Source of the DNA: DSXH01 sp037446915
GTDB taxonomy: Bacteria; Bacteroidota; Ignavibacteria; Ignavibacteriales; Melioribacteraceae
Assembly: GCA_037446915.1 (NCBI GenBank)
Contig: JBBIHP010000034.1
Span: forward strand, 1 to 25,788
Direction: 5' to 3'
Length of the DNA: 25,788 bases
The translations under genes and the position numbers were made by a program. The notes beneath the pieces are model-generated. The model searched no databases, was not told where the DNA came from, and saw nothing but the letters and a program-made list of their open reading frames with translations. Shown here piece after piece: positions 7,966 through 16,233 of the stretch. How positions within the stretch are numbered: the first letter of the stretch is position 1; every line of letters begins with the position of its first letter.

Positions 7966-8508
7966 ATGATAATTGGTTTAATCAGACACTTTAAAGTTGA
8001 TTTCAAACCCACCAAAAGTATTTACTCGGCTGATGACTTTGCCATGGCAATGGATCTTTATGAAAATTCTCCGGTAATTCGCGGCTCAATTAAATTTAAT
8101 AAAAGTGATTGGGACGTGTGTTATTGCAGTACAATAAATAGAGCTATCGTAACCGCGAACAATATTTATAACGGTAAGGTAATTTATTCTGATTTGATTG
8201 TGGAAGTTCCGGTAACGCCATTTACAAAAAGAAAAATTAAGCTGCCCTCATTTATCTGGCACCTGGGCGGTAGAATTGCGTGGCATAAAAATCATCATTC
8301 GCAACCGGAAAAGAGAAGTGAAACATTAATAAGAATAAAAAATTTTCTTGATGAAATTTCCGTAAATAATTATAAGAGCGTTCTGGTCGTAACTCATGGA
8401 TTTTTTATGAGGGTTCTTGTAGAACAACTAATAAAAAATGGTTACAGGGGTAAGATAGACGTCCGACCGGTAAACGGAAAACTCTATATCTTCAATAATG
8501 GTAATTGA
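7966..8508 (+). CDS. Histidine phosphatase superfamily protein
   Basis: 180 residues. The N-terminal catalytic motif is LIRHFKV, with R7 and H8 as the phospho-acceptor site; the family's RHG is RHF here. Supporting residues are R59 in STINRA and the second catalytic histidine H144 in VVTHGFFMRV. E80 in IVEVP may be the proton donor. The phosphatase/mutase fold with all core residues argues for an active enzyme, but the substrate (sugar phosphate, nucleotide or phosphoprotein) cannot be told. The middle stretch PSFIWHLGGRIAWHKNHH is unusually rich in His and Trp and may form the specificity lid. It converges on alaS with only 8 bp between stop codons, and no terminator hairpin is visible there. 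Confidence 0.85.
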   Translation: MIIGLIRHFKVDFKPTKSIYSADDFAMAMDLYENSPVIRGSIKFNKSDWDVCYCSTINRAIVTANNIYNGKVIYSDLIVEVPVTPFTKRKIKLPSFIWHLGGRIAWHKNHHSQPEKRSETLIRIKNFLDEISVNNYKSVLVVTHGFFMRVLVEQLIKNGYRGKIDVRPVNGKLYIFNNGN

Positions 8509-8516
8509 TAAGTAAC

Positions 8517-11129
8517 TTAAATTTTTGCAATGATTGATTCTAATTGCGTTAACGCGTCATCAATTTTCGAAACATCTTTGCCGCCGGCAGTTGCAAGATG
8601 AGGTCTACCGCCTCCGCTTCCACCAACTAAATTTGCAACTTCTTTAACAACATTACCGGCATTTAATTTTTTATCTTTAATAAGATCATCAGTAACAACG
8701 GCAACTATTCCAACCTTGTCGTCAATTTGAGAAATAAGAATTCCAATGCCGCTTTTCATTTTGGCGCGTAATTCATCTCCCATCGATTTTAACTCGTCCA
8801 TATTTGATGCAGATACTCTTCCTTTAAAGGTATTTATGCCATTAACAATTGTCGGGGATTTTACAATTGTATCTATTCCGCCAAGTTTTTCTTTGAGTTT
8901 CAGCTCTGCCAATTCTTTTTCTAGTTTCTTTTTCTCGTCCATCAAATCATTAATTCTCAATTCTCCATTCTCAATTTTTAATTGCTGTTCTTTAATAAAC
9001 TTTTCAACTCCGGCACCGGTAACCGCTTCAATTCTTCTTACACCGCTTGCAATTGAAGATTCAGATACAATTTTAACCAATCCGATTTGTGATGAATTCT
9101 TAACATGAGTTCCGCCACAAAATTCCATAGTATAATCACCAAACTGAACTACATTTACTTTGTCTCCGTATTTATCTCCGAAGAACATTAACGCGCCCAT
9201 TTTCTTCGCTTCATCAAAGGGTATATCGCGGTGATGCGTCATTGGAATATTCTCTCTTAACTTTTCATTTACAAAAGATTCAATTGCTGCAAGCTCCTCA
9301 TCTTTAACTTTTTCGTAATGTGTAAAATCAAACCGAAGATGATCCGGACCAACATAAGAACCTGATTGTTGAACATGTTGGCCTAATATTTCTCTTAAAG
9401 CGCGATGCAAAAAGTGTGTAACCGAATGATTACGCATAATATCCCATCTGCGTTTCTCATCAACCACAGCTACCACTTTCATTCCGGATTCTAACTTAAC
9501 ATTTGCGGAATTATCGAGTATGTGAACTACCTGGTTATTAATTTTTTTGAGAGCAATAACCGGTAAATGTGTGTCGCCAATAATTATGTTCCCGGTATCG
9601 TCAACCTGTCCGCCGGATTCAACATAGAATGGAGATTTGTTCAGGATGACGAACGACTGCTGGCCAGAAGATTTTAACCCGACGATTACGGCTTCGGTAC
9701 TCAACTCGTCATAACCTGTAAATTGAGTCGGTTGATTTGATGTGATTATAAATTCGTCGAGTGATTCAAGAGCAACAGAAGTTGATGATTGTTTATCCCT
9801 GGTAGATTTACGAGCACGTTCTCTTTGCTCGTTCATAAGTTCATCAAAACGGGATTCGTCAATCGAAAACCCCTGTTCGCGCGCCATTACTGCGGTTAAA
9901 TCTATTGGAAAGCCGAAGGTGTCGTAAAGCTTAAAAACATCATCCCCGGATATTACATTTTCATTCATTGATTTTAATTTGCCGATAAGATTTTCAAATA
10001 ATTCAATTCCGCGGTCGAGCGTAGCATTAAAGCTTTCTTCTTCTGCTTTAATAATTTTTTCAATCTGAGATTTGTTCGATTTAATTTCGGGGAAGACGTG
10101 GGAAAAATTTTGAACGACAACACTAACCAGTTTATACATAAACGGTTCGTTTAGATTAAGTTTTCTTGCATATCGGGCAGCACGCCTTAAAAGTCTTCTC
10201 AGCACATAACCGCGGCCTTCGTTGCCCGGTGTTGCGCCATCGCCAATAGCAAATGTTAATGTTCGGATATGATCTGCAATAACACGCATTGCAATGTTTG
10301 TTAAACCGGCGCTGGATTTATCATCTGCGGGCAAATTGTTATCGTATTTAACGCCGCTCAGTTTTTCTATAGCATTTATTATAGGTGTAAAAACATCAGT
10401 ATCGTAATTCGAATTTTTCTTTTGAAGTACAGCGCAAACTCTTTCGAATCCCATTCCTGTATCAACATGTTTCGCGGGGAGTTCATGAAGCTCTCCAGAC
10501 TCATCTCTATTATATTGAATGAAAACGAGATTCCAGATTTCAATGCATTTAGGATCTCCGGCATTTACATATTTAGGATTGTCGTAATCGTCACTAAGAT
10601 TAATATGAATTTCGGAACAGGGACCGCACGGACCGGTTTCGCCCATTTCCCAGAAATTATCTTTTTCATCAAAACGTAAAATGTGATCGTGTTTAATTTC
10701 GGTTTCACTTTTCCAGAATTCCATTGCCTCATCATCTGTTCTGTAAACCGTTGCCCATAAACGTTCTTTGGGGAGCTTCCATTTTTCAGTTAACAACTCC
10801 CATGCCCACTTAATTGCTTCTCGCTTATAATAATCACCAAAAGACCAGTTGCCAAGCATTTCAAAAAATGTATGATGATATGTATCGTGTCCAACTTCTT
10901 CAAGGTCATTATGCTTACCGGAAACACGGATACATTTTTGCGTATCAACAGCTCTTTTATAATTGCGCAAGCCAGTTCCTAAAAAAACATCTTTGAATTG
11001 GTTCATTCCGGCATTTGTAAAAAGGAGTGTCGGATCTCCATGCGGAACAACTGGTGCGCTTGGAACAATTTTGTGTTCCTTGTCCTTGAAAAAGTTTAAA
11101 AATTGGTCTCGTATTTCATTGGATGTCAT
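8517..11129 (-). CDS. alaS: Alanine--tRNA ligase
   Basis: 870 residues, full length. The class II catalytic domain (about 1-440) starts with the family's IRDQFLNFF and FTNAGMNQFKDVFLG, followed by HHTFFEMLGNWSFGDYYK, ETGPCGPCSEIH and the motif 3 region GRGYVLRRLLRRAARY. The editing domain carries the zinc-binding HxxxH (H568, H572) and CGGTH (C671, H675). A coiled-coil linker follows, then the C-Ala domain with GGSGGGRPHLATAGGKD at about 836-852. It charges tRNA-Ala and removes mischarged Ser/Gly. The linker at residues about 717-728 (KIENGELRIND) is encoded by a 7-bp tandem tract. It is divergent from the sigma-factor gene, with a 121-bp shared upstream region. Confidence 0.98.
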   Translation of the reverse strand: MTSNEIRDQFLNFFKDKEHKIVPSAPVVPHGDPTLLFTNAGMNQFKDVFLGTGLRNYKRAVDTQKCIRVSGKHNDLEEVGHDTYHHTFFEMLGNWSFGDYYKREAIKWAWELLTEKWKLPKERLWATVYRTDDEAMEFWKSETEIKHDHILRFDEKDNFWEMGETGPCGPCSEIHINLSDDYDNPKYVNAGDPKCIEIWNLVFIQYNRDESGELHELPAKHVDTGMGFERVCAVLQKKNSNYDTDVFTPIINAIEKLSGVKYDNNLPADDKSSAGLTNIAMRVIADHIRTLTFAIGDGATPGNEGRGYVLRRLLRRAARYARKLNLNEPFMYKLVSVVVQNFSHVFPEIKSNKSQIEKIIKAEEESFNATLDRGIELFENLIGKLKSMNENVISGDDVFKLYDTFGFPIDLTAVMAREQGFSIDESRFDELMNEQRERARKSTRDKQSSTSVALESLDEFIITSNQPTQFTGYDELSTEAVIVGLKSSGQQSFVILNKSPFYVESGGQVDDTGNIIIGDTHLPVIALKKINNQVVHILDNSANVKLESGMKVVAVVDEKRRWDIMRNHSVTHFLHRALREILGQHVQQSGSYVGPDHLRFDFTHYEKVKDEELAAIESFVNEKLRENIPMTHHRDIPFDEAKKMGALMFFGDKYGDKVNVVQFGDYTMEFCGGTHVKNSSQIGLVKIVSESSIASGVRRIEAVTGAGVEKFIKEQQLKIENGELRINDLMDEKKKLEKELAELKLKEKLGGIDTIVKSPTIVNGINTFKGRVSASNMDELKSMGDELRAKMKSGIGILISQIDDKVGIVAVVTDDLIKDKKLNAGNVVKEVANLVGGSGGGRPHLATAGGKDVSKIDDALTQLESIIAKI
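8950..8983. repeat. Degenerate 7-bp tandem repeat inside alaS
   Basis: On the minus strand the units read TTAAAAA, TTGAGAA, TGGAGAA, TTGAGAA and TTAATGA in 7-bp register. They encode KIENGELRIND in the linker between the editing and C-Ala domains. Because 7 and 3 share no factor, each 21-nt block gives a 7-residue peptide period (IENGELR). This would suit a heptad coiled coil and could be tolerated as an insertion. Confidence 0.5.
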
Positions 11130-11156
11130 ATTTTATTTTCTCTTTAAAAAGTGCTG

Positions 11157-11164
11157 CAAATATA
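11157..11164 (-). promoter_or_regulatory. Bacteroidota-like -7 element for alaS (TATATTTG)
   Basis: On the minus strand TATATTTG lies 28-35 nt before the alaS ATG and matches the Bacteroidota -7 consensus TAnnTTTG exactly. A TTG at the usual -33 distance is not evident, so the call rests on one element. Confidence 0.35.
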
Positions 11165-11250
11165 ATAAAAAGTTGATTGTTTGTGGGCGGACTAACTCCT
11201 GCAAAAATGAATTAATCCTACAGACAAAATTACTATTCATTTCGATTAAC

Positions 11251-11913
11251 ATGTTCGAACGGGATGCGGACAAATTGATTTTTAATGACCTTAGTTATAC
11301 CTTTGACTGCAATAAAATAAAAATCTGGAATAAATTGAGTAAATTCAAAGACTTAAGCGATATTGAACTGATGCAGGAAATCGCCAAGTTTGAATCCAGG
11401 GCGCTTGAAGAATTATACGACAGATATTCAGCTCTTCTATATACAATTATAAAAAAAATTTCTCCCGATCAGGCAACATCAGAGCAAATTCTAACCGAAG
11501 TATTTGTAATAATCTGGCGAAAGATCAATCATTTTGATTTTAGAAACGGGTCTGTTTATAGCTGGCTCGTATCATTAACTCGTAATCTGGCAATTGATGC
11601 TCTCCGGCGCGGGAGATCTCCGGCAAATACGGGTGAGATTTATGATGATAATTACGAAGATTATTTTATACTGCCAACATTCCCCGTTCAAATGGATAGT
11701 CTTGATCTCAAAACTGCAGTAAGTTTAAAACCAAAAGTAGAGCGGGCACTTACAAAATTGACGGATACACAAAAGTATGTTCTTCACCTTGCCTATTACG
11801 AAGGATATACAATAGATGAAATTGCAGATAAACTAAATGTTCCTGTTGAAACAGTACGAAGTAAGGTTATGAATGCTTTACATAGTTTAAGAGATTTTAT
11901 GGTTAAGGAGTAA
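11251..11913 (+). CDS. ECF-type RNA polymerase sigma factor (SigK-like)
   Basis: 220 residues from the ATG at 11251. The frame stays open back to 10963, but that extension is antisense to the first codons of alaS and lacks sigma-like sequence. Region 2 spans about 43-125, with ELMQEIAKFESRALEELYDRYS, the core-binding EVFVIIWRKI and WLVSLTRNLAIDALRR. Region 4 spans about 155-215 as a helix-turn-helix (TDTQKYVLHLAYYEGYTIDEIADKLNVPVETVRSKVMNAL). The 1-nt overlap with the next gene, an RskA-type anti-sigma factor, marks a regulated sigma/anti-sigma pair controlling an envelope or stress regulon. Such sigmas often transcribe their own operon, but I cannot define that promoter. The start is uncertain by a few codons because no ribosome site is clear. 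Confidence 0.9.
   Translation: MFERDADKLIFNDLSYTFDCNKIKIWNKLSKFKDLSDIELMQEIAKFESRALEELYDRYSALLYTIIKKISPDQATSEQILTEVFVIIWRKINHFDFRNGSVYSWLVSLTRNLAIDALRRGRSPANTGEIYDDNYEDYFILPTFPVQMDSLDLKTAVSLKPKVERALTKLTDTQKYVLHLAYYEGYTIDEIADKLNVPVETVRSKVMNALHSLRDFMVKE
11905..11910 (+). promoter_or_regulatory. Shine-Dalgarno AAGGAG that decides the anti-sigma start
   Basis: AAGGAG lies inside the last codons of the sigma gene. It is 2 nt before the first ATG (11913) and 5 nt before the second (11916). The second spacing is workable and the first is too tight, so initiation at 11916 is favoured. Confidence 0.6.
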
Positions 11914-11915
11914 TG

Positions 11916-13034
11916 ATGGCATCAAATCCAATTAGCGAAATGATTGCCGGATTTGCTGCCGGATGTATGGATAAAGATAACTTTGTTCAATTCAAAGATT
12001 ATGTTGTTGCCGGCGGCGAACTTCCACAAAATGAACTTGGTGATTTGCAAAATATAATTTCGATGATACCAGTTATACTCGATCTTGAACAACCCGATCC
12101 TTCAATTAAAGATAGCATTGCAAAAAAATTGATAAGCTTAAAAGACGAAATAAAAACTAGAATAAGAGAAGAGAAACAAAAAGCAACACAAACTTTTGAG
12201 TATAAACCGACATTTACAGAATCAAAACCCATTGCCGGTAAAACTTTTATAACGGAATCGAAAGAATTTCCCGAACCCGAGACCAAACAAGATACAAAAC
12301 AGACGTTAAATTTTTTGAAACCGAGACAATCTACAAAACTTACCAGCGGTGAATTTATTAATACAAGCATAGACGAAGATAGGAAACGGGGTTCAACCAA
12401 AATAGATAGCATCATTCCGGATCAGCCGCAGACTTTATTCCCCGCACAGCAGCAGCCAGTATTACAAGCTCCGCCACAGGAAAAACCGACCGGTGGTTTT
12501 GCGGGATGGATAGCAATAATATTAACTCTTCTTCTCTTTACAATTTTAGGTTATTATACATATATAACCGTTGGTGAAGCTAATAATAAAATTGAGGAAC
12601 TGGAACGCAGTATTACTTCTATGAAAAGTGATTTGGTTACATCAAATAATTTTATAAGTAATTATATATCATTGATCGAATTTTTTAACAACCGCGATGT
12701 TACAATTGTAAACCTGACATCTGGCGATGCGAACGATAAAGCATCCGCAAGAATATTTCTTGCATTCGATCAAAAAGAAGGATTAATTCAATTTAAGAAT
12801 GCACGCCCATTACAACCTAATCAGGGTTATCAAATTTGGGTGGTTAGTAAAAGTCAATCCTACTCCATCGGTGTTTATTCGCCAAACCAGAATGAGTACT
12901 TACGGCTAACCTCATTTCCATTTTTACCTAAAGAGCAAATAGATAGAATAAGAATTACAGTTGAATCCAATACCGGCTCGCCAACTCCTTCTATTCAAAG
13001 TTATCTGGAAGGTACATTAGCAATAAGAAAGTAG
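11916..13034 (+). CDS. Membrane anti-sigma factor with RskA C-terminal domain
   Basis: 372 residues from the second of two adjacent ATGs, chosen for its spacing from AAGGAG. The N-terminal 80 residues (MIAGFAAG...SIKDSIAKKLISL) resemble an anti-sigma domain without the zinc HxxxCxxC motif. A long polar linker rich in Lys, Thr, Pro and Gln follows, then one transmembrane helix at about 195-217 (WIAIILTLLLFTILGYYTY). After a short coiled coil (NKIEELERSITSMKSDL) comes the periplasmic RskA domain (about 250-372), recognisable by NQGYQIWVV, SIGVY and TVESNTGSPTPS. It should bind the sigma factor encoded just upstream and release it after regulated proteolysis. The unusually long cytoplasmic linker is notable. 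Confidence 0.87.
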   Translation: MASNPISEMIAGFAAGCMDKDNFVQFKDYVVAGGELPQNELGDLQNIISMIPVILDLEQPDPSIKDSIAKKLISLKDEIKTRIREEKQKATQTFEYKPTFTESKPIAGKTFITESKEFPEPETKQDTKQTLNFLKPRQSTKLTSGEFINTSIDEDRKRGSTKIDSIIPDQPQTLFPAQQQPVLQAPPQEKPTGGFAGWIAIILTLLLFTILGYYTYITVGEANNKIEELERSITSMKSDLVTSNNFISNYISLIEFFNNRDVTIVNLTSGDANDKASARIFLAFDQKEGLIQFKNARPLQPNQGYQIWVVSKSQSYSIGVYSPNQNEYLRLTSFPFLPKEQIDRIRITVESNTGSPTPSIQSYLEGTLAIRK

Positions 13035-13042
13035 ATACAATT

Positions 13043-13549
13043 TTATTTTTTTCTGTTGAGGAAAAGGAGCAATCCTGTTGTTATAAGGACAACCGGCCAG
13101 AAATCTTTTACCAGTCCGCCTAATGTATCGGCATACTTTGTAATGCCGGCATCCCGTAAAAGAGTAGTTGATAAATACCCGATGAATAAAAACATTAAAC
13201 CGGTATAAAGGAAAAACTTTTCTTTCATGTTTTCTATAAATAACATTAGAAAAGCTCCGCCGGAAATAAATAATATTGAAGTAAAAACAATTTCGCGGGT
13301 TTCTCTAATAACAAAGTAAGATTTCGTTATAAAAATTATTCCTACCAAAAACATAACGGTGAAAAGAAAAAGCAGATCCCGCCGGTTTTGTTTAAATGAT
13401 ATACTAACTGAAGTTATTCCTTGCAAAATCAGAGCGGCACCCAATATTTGGAACAGCTCTATCTTTAACAGTTTCAGTTGAGATGCAAGAATTAAGAAGC
13501 CTGATGATACCAGTATAAGCCCGAATATTTTTTTGTTAGTGAAAGTCAT
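13043..13549 (-). CDS. Small multi-pass membrane protein, LiaI/LiaF-transmembrane-like
   Basis: 168 residues with about six hydrophobic helices: FGLILVSSGFLILA, ILGAALILQGI, LLFLFTVMFLVGIIFI, VFTSILFISGGAFLMLFI, FFLYTGLMFLFIGYL and FWPVVLITTGLLLFL. The ending DFWPVVLITTGLLLFLNRKK is the pattern of the LiaI/LiaF-type transmembrane region, found in small membrane proteins next to PspC genes. It starts directly after the stop codon of the PspC-domain gene (no gap), so the two are translationally coupled. It converges on the anti-sigma gene with 8 bp between them. The role is unknown; envelope-stress sensing is suggested by context only. Confidence 0.75.
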   Translation of the reverse strand: MTFTNKKIFGLILVSSGFLILASQLKLLKIELFQILGAALILQGITSVSISFKQNRRDLLFLFTVMFLVGIIFITKSYFVIRETREIVFTSILFISGGAFLMLFIENMKEKFFLYTGLMFLFIGYLSTTLLRDAGITKYADTLGGLVKDFWPVVLITTGLLLFLNRKK

Positions 13550-14227
13550 TTATTCAACTTCATAATTAGTTAGTGAAGCAATTAAAAAATATCCTATCAT
13601 CATTAAGCCAAGAGTAAGTAAGGTTGTAATTACCAAAATTATTCTGATTGTAGTTACATCTGAATTATTAAAATACCTCGATATTCCGCTGCAGACTCCG
13701 TAAAGAATTTTTCCTCTCTTTACCCGGTAGAATTTTTCAACGGGTGTCATTTCCATGCCAATATTCTCTTTCTTTAACTTGCCGAAAAGAAATATTCCGA
13801 ATCCAATAGCACTAAAGGAAATGAGAAATGAATTATAAATAAAGAAGACCGGCCATGGAACGAACAATCCTAAAGACGATAATCCGAAATAGAGTCCGGC
13901 TAAAATCAACAAGCTGCTTATAACGGTTCTTGCGTTTACTTTCCGTTGTAGTGCAATTTCTGTTTCCGGTAATGGTTCAATATTTTTTTGATTAGGCAGA
14001 AGATAAGCCAGAATTAAGTATGCTGCTATTGCCCATGCACCGAGAAGTAAACTTAACGTAGCTATCAATCTTATAATGGAAGGATCGGCATTAAAATATT
14101 TTGCAATACCGGAACAGACACCGGCAATTATAACATCTGATCCGGAGCGTTCCAGTCTATTATATTGCGGGCCCGGTGTTGTATCATACTTCTCATCAAA
14201 TATGTTCGGAAAATTATTTTCTTCCAT
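13550..14227 (-). CDS. Membrane protein with two PspC domains
   Basis: 225 residues. The first PspC domain is at about 22-80 (RSGSDVIIAGVCSGIAKYFNADPSIIRL followed by a hydrophobic segment ending YLLPNQ). The second is at about 165-222 (KRGKILYGVCSGISRYFNNSDVTTIRII). Between them are two further transmembrane segments (SSLLILAGLYFGLSSLGL and VFFIYNSFLISFSAIGFGIFLF). PspC domains occur in phage-shock and LiaRS-type envelope stress systems. Most family members carry one copy, so the duplication is notable. It follows the folate cyclo-ligase gene by 3 bp and abuts the next gene, forming a tight minus-strand operon. No DNA-binding or enzymatic domain is present. Confidence 0.9.
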   Translation of the reverse strand: MEENNFPNIFDEKYDTTPGPQYNRLERSGSDVIIAGVCSGIAKYFNADPSIIRLIATLSLLLGAWAIAAYLILAYLLPNQKNIEPLPETEIALQRKVNARTVISSLLILAGLYFGLSSLGLFVPWPVFFIYNSFLISFSAIGFGIFLFGKLKKENIGMEMTPVEKFYRVKRGKILYGVCSGISRYFNNSDVTTIRIILVITTLLTLGLMMIGYFLIASLTNYEVE

Positions 14228-14230
14228 AAA

Positions 14231-14839
14231 TCAGAGTGGCTCAGAAGATCTGTTAATTGGCGGACGGGTGTTAATTATTCTTAGCTCGGTTATTATTTTA
14301 TCAATTCTAACGTCATGTAAGTTAGATTCAATGTAATCGAACACCTGAAATTCAAAAGCGAATACAACTTTTGTGGCAAATGTATTTTTCAAAAGTTTAT
14401 CGTAATAACCGCCGCCGTGTCCAATCCGCTGACCCAATATAGAAACTGCAACAGCAGGAACAATTATTAGATCAATGTCGCTCAAATCTTCATCAATACC
14501 AACATTGGGCTCAAGATAGCCGTCGCTGTTTTTAACCATGTGATCCCAGCTTATAAAATTTGCACGGTTGAATTTCCCGGTTTTCTTGTTCAACTTGGGA
14601 ATTATTACCTGCTTGCCGCATTCGACCATGTAATCAACCAATTTCCGGGTATCAATTTCTCCAGGGCGTGTAGAGATATAAGTATGTATTCTCTTTGCAT
14701 TAACAAAATCATCCGTTGCTGTAAAACGATCGAATATTAATTTAATCTTGGACTGAAAATCCGATGCGGTAAATTCACTCCTTCGCTTAATAACAATTTT
14801 TCTTGCTTCCGATTTCGGTATAAGGGTTTTCAGTTTCAA
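14231..14839 (-). CDS. 5-formyltetrahydrofolate cyclo-ligase
   Basis: 202 residues, a normal length for the family (MTHFS/YgfA/Fau). The N-terminal KSEARKIVIKRR carries the ATP-contacting basic residues. RPGEIDTRKLVDYM corresponds to the folate-binding block, and IGHGGGYYDKLL (139-150) is the hallmark nucleotide/folate loop. DIDLIIVPAVAV precedes it, as usual. It converts 5-formyl-THF to 5,10-methenyl-THF with ATP in the cytoplasm. It is the first gene of a tight cluster with the PspC-domain and small membrane proteins. Its product has no obvious link to them, so co-transcription may be incidental. A 76-bp gap separates it from arginase. Confidence 0.93.
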   Translation of the reverse strand: MKLKTLIPKSEARKIVIKRRSEFTASDFQSKIKLIFDRFTATDDFVNAKRIHTYISTRPGEIDTRKLVDYMVECGKQVIIPKLNKKTGKFNRANFISWDHMVKNSDGYLEPNVGIDEDLSDIDLIIVPAVAVSILGQRIGHGGGYYDKLLKNTFATKVVFAFEFQVFDYIESNLHDVRIDKIITELRIINTRPPINRSSEPL

Positions 14840-14915
14840 AAAAAATCATCCTTAATTTCTGTTCCGAATATAATTATTATTGAATATGCTAACAATACAA
14901 AGGAGAGTTACACAA

Positions 14916-15842
14916 TTAAATAATTCTTAGACCCATGCTTGAGGCAACCAGTTCCGCAGTAATTTCAGCGCTCCGGTTTTTATTATCCAGAATCGGATTA
15001 ACTTCTGCAACCTCAAGCGAGGACATACATCCGCATTCAGCAATCGATTCCATAAGAAGATGTGCTTCTCGGTAACTTAGTCCACCGCTAACAGGAGTTC
15101 CAACTCCCGGTGCAGTAACCGGATCAATACTATCAACATCAAAACTAACATGTATATGCTGAACACGTGTTTTTAAGTCCTTGAGAATTTTATCAATCAA
15201 GAATCCAATTCCTTTACGGTCTATATCTGTCATCGTGTAAACCTTCAGATTCAATTTCTTTATAAGCTCACGTTCACCCGCATCTACACTTCTTAATCCA
15301 ATCATTGCAACATTTTCCGGTTTTACCTTTGGAGAAAATCCAAACAATTCAGTTAATTTTTTGTTACCATAACCAAGAGAAGCAGCAACGCTCATACCAT
15401 GAATATTTCCCGATGGGGTCGTTTCCTCGGTGTTCAAATCGGCATGTGCATCAATCCATATTAAGCCAAGTTCTATATTGTTGCTTTTGCAATAAGAAGA
15501 AATTCCGGCAATAGTACCAATAGCCATCGAGTGATCTCCACCAAGACATAATGGAAAATGATCCGAGGCAAGTGATTTTTCAACTTTCTTTGCAAGTATA
15601 TCGGTTGTCTTCATAATTTCATCGAGGTATTTAAGCCGTGGATTTTTTATCTGCTGAATTTCCTGAATGCGTATCGAAATATCGCCAAGATCGGATACGG
15701 TATATCCAAGGTTTGTGAGTTTTTTTTGAATTCCAGCAATTCTGAGTGCAGATGGTCCCATGTCCACACCTCTGTGGTCGGCTCCAAGATCCATCGGAAA
15801 TCCAATTAAATCAATGTGCTTTGTTGGCATGTCTTGTATCAT
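14916..15842 (-). CDS. rocF: Arginase
   Basis: 308 residues, typical of arginase. Manganese ligands are all visible: H104 (GGDHSMA), D131, H133 and D135 (DAHAD), D235 and D237 (FDVDSID). H148 in SGNIHGM is the family's active-site histidine, and E280 lies in SLEVAEVNP. The N-terminal DLIGFPMDLGADHRGVDMGP supports arginase over agmatinase. It hydrolyses arginine to ornithine and urea. The start at 15842 has no clear ribosome site and M5 (15830) is an alternative. It is divergent from the DUF2905 gene. No ornithine aminotransferase or urease is adjacent. Confidence 0.93.
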   Translation of the reverse strand: MIQDMPTKHIDLIGFPMDLGADHRGVDMGPSALRIAGIQKKLTNLGYTVSDLGDISIRIQEIQQIKNPRLKYLDEIMKTTDILAKKVEKSLASDHFPLCLGGDHSMAIGTIAGISSYCKSNNIELGLIWIDAHADLNTEETTPSGNIHGMSVAASLGYGNKKLTELFGFSPKVKPENVAMIGLRSVDAGERELIKKLNLKVYTMTDIDRKGIGFLIDKILKDLKTRVQHIHVSFDVDSIDPVTAPGVGTPVSGGLSYREAHLLMESIAECGCMSSLEVAEVNPILDNKNRSAEITAELVASSMGLRII

Positions 15843-15947
15843 AGTTCACTATTTTTTTAATGTAATCTAATAAGCTTTATTATAAGATGAAAACCTTAAT
15901 GCATATTGGCGCTAATTATTTTATATTTATTACAAACACTTTTTATT

Positions 15948-16169
15948 ATGAACGAATTCCAATCACTCGGTAAATATTTAATTATAACCGGAGTAATTTT
16001 AGTTGTTGCCGGATTAGCAATTAGTTATTGGGATAAAATTCCTCTTATTGGAAAATTACCCGGCGATATTAAAATAGAAGGCAAAAATTTCACTTTTTAT
16101 TTCCCTATAGTAACATCAATATTACTAAGTCTTATCATTTCGATAATTTTATACTTATTCAAAAAATAA
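15948..16169 (+). CDS. DUF2905 family small membrane protein
   Basis: 73 residues from the ATG at 15948. A TTG 14 codons earlier would extend it, but the family normally begins as here, just before the first helix. Two transmembrane helices (YLIITGVILVVAGLAIS and FPIVTSILLSLIISIILYLF) flank the conserved loop IPLIGKLPGDIKIEGKNFTFYFP, whose LPGDI and FTFYFP words define the family. No function is established for it. It is divergent from arginase and lies 64 bp before the NCS2 permease on the same strand, so it may head that operon. Confidence 0.85.
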   Translation: MNEFQSLGKYLIITGVILVVAGLAISYWDKIPLIGKLPGDIKIEGKNFTFYFPIVTSILLSLIISIILYLFKK

Positions 16170-16233
16170 ATATTTCTTGTTGGAGGACAAATCAATTTTA
16201 GTTGATGGAAAACAATTCAACAGAGAGGGAATG

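Noticed and set aside
10963..11250. Upstream in-frame extension of the sigma-factor gene (96 extra codons)
   Set aside because: It is antisense to the first codons of alaS and lacks sigma-like sequence; the ATG at 11251 gives a normal ECF length.
15843..16233. Purine riboswitch before the nucleobase permease
   Set aside because: I could not find the three-stem junction or the conserved junction bases; a DUF2905 gene occupies most of this stretch.
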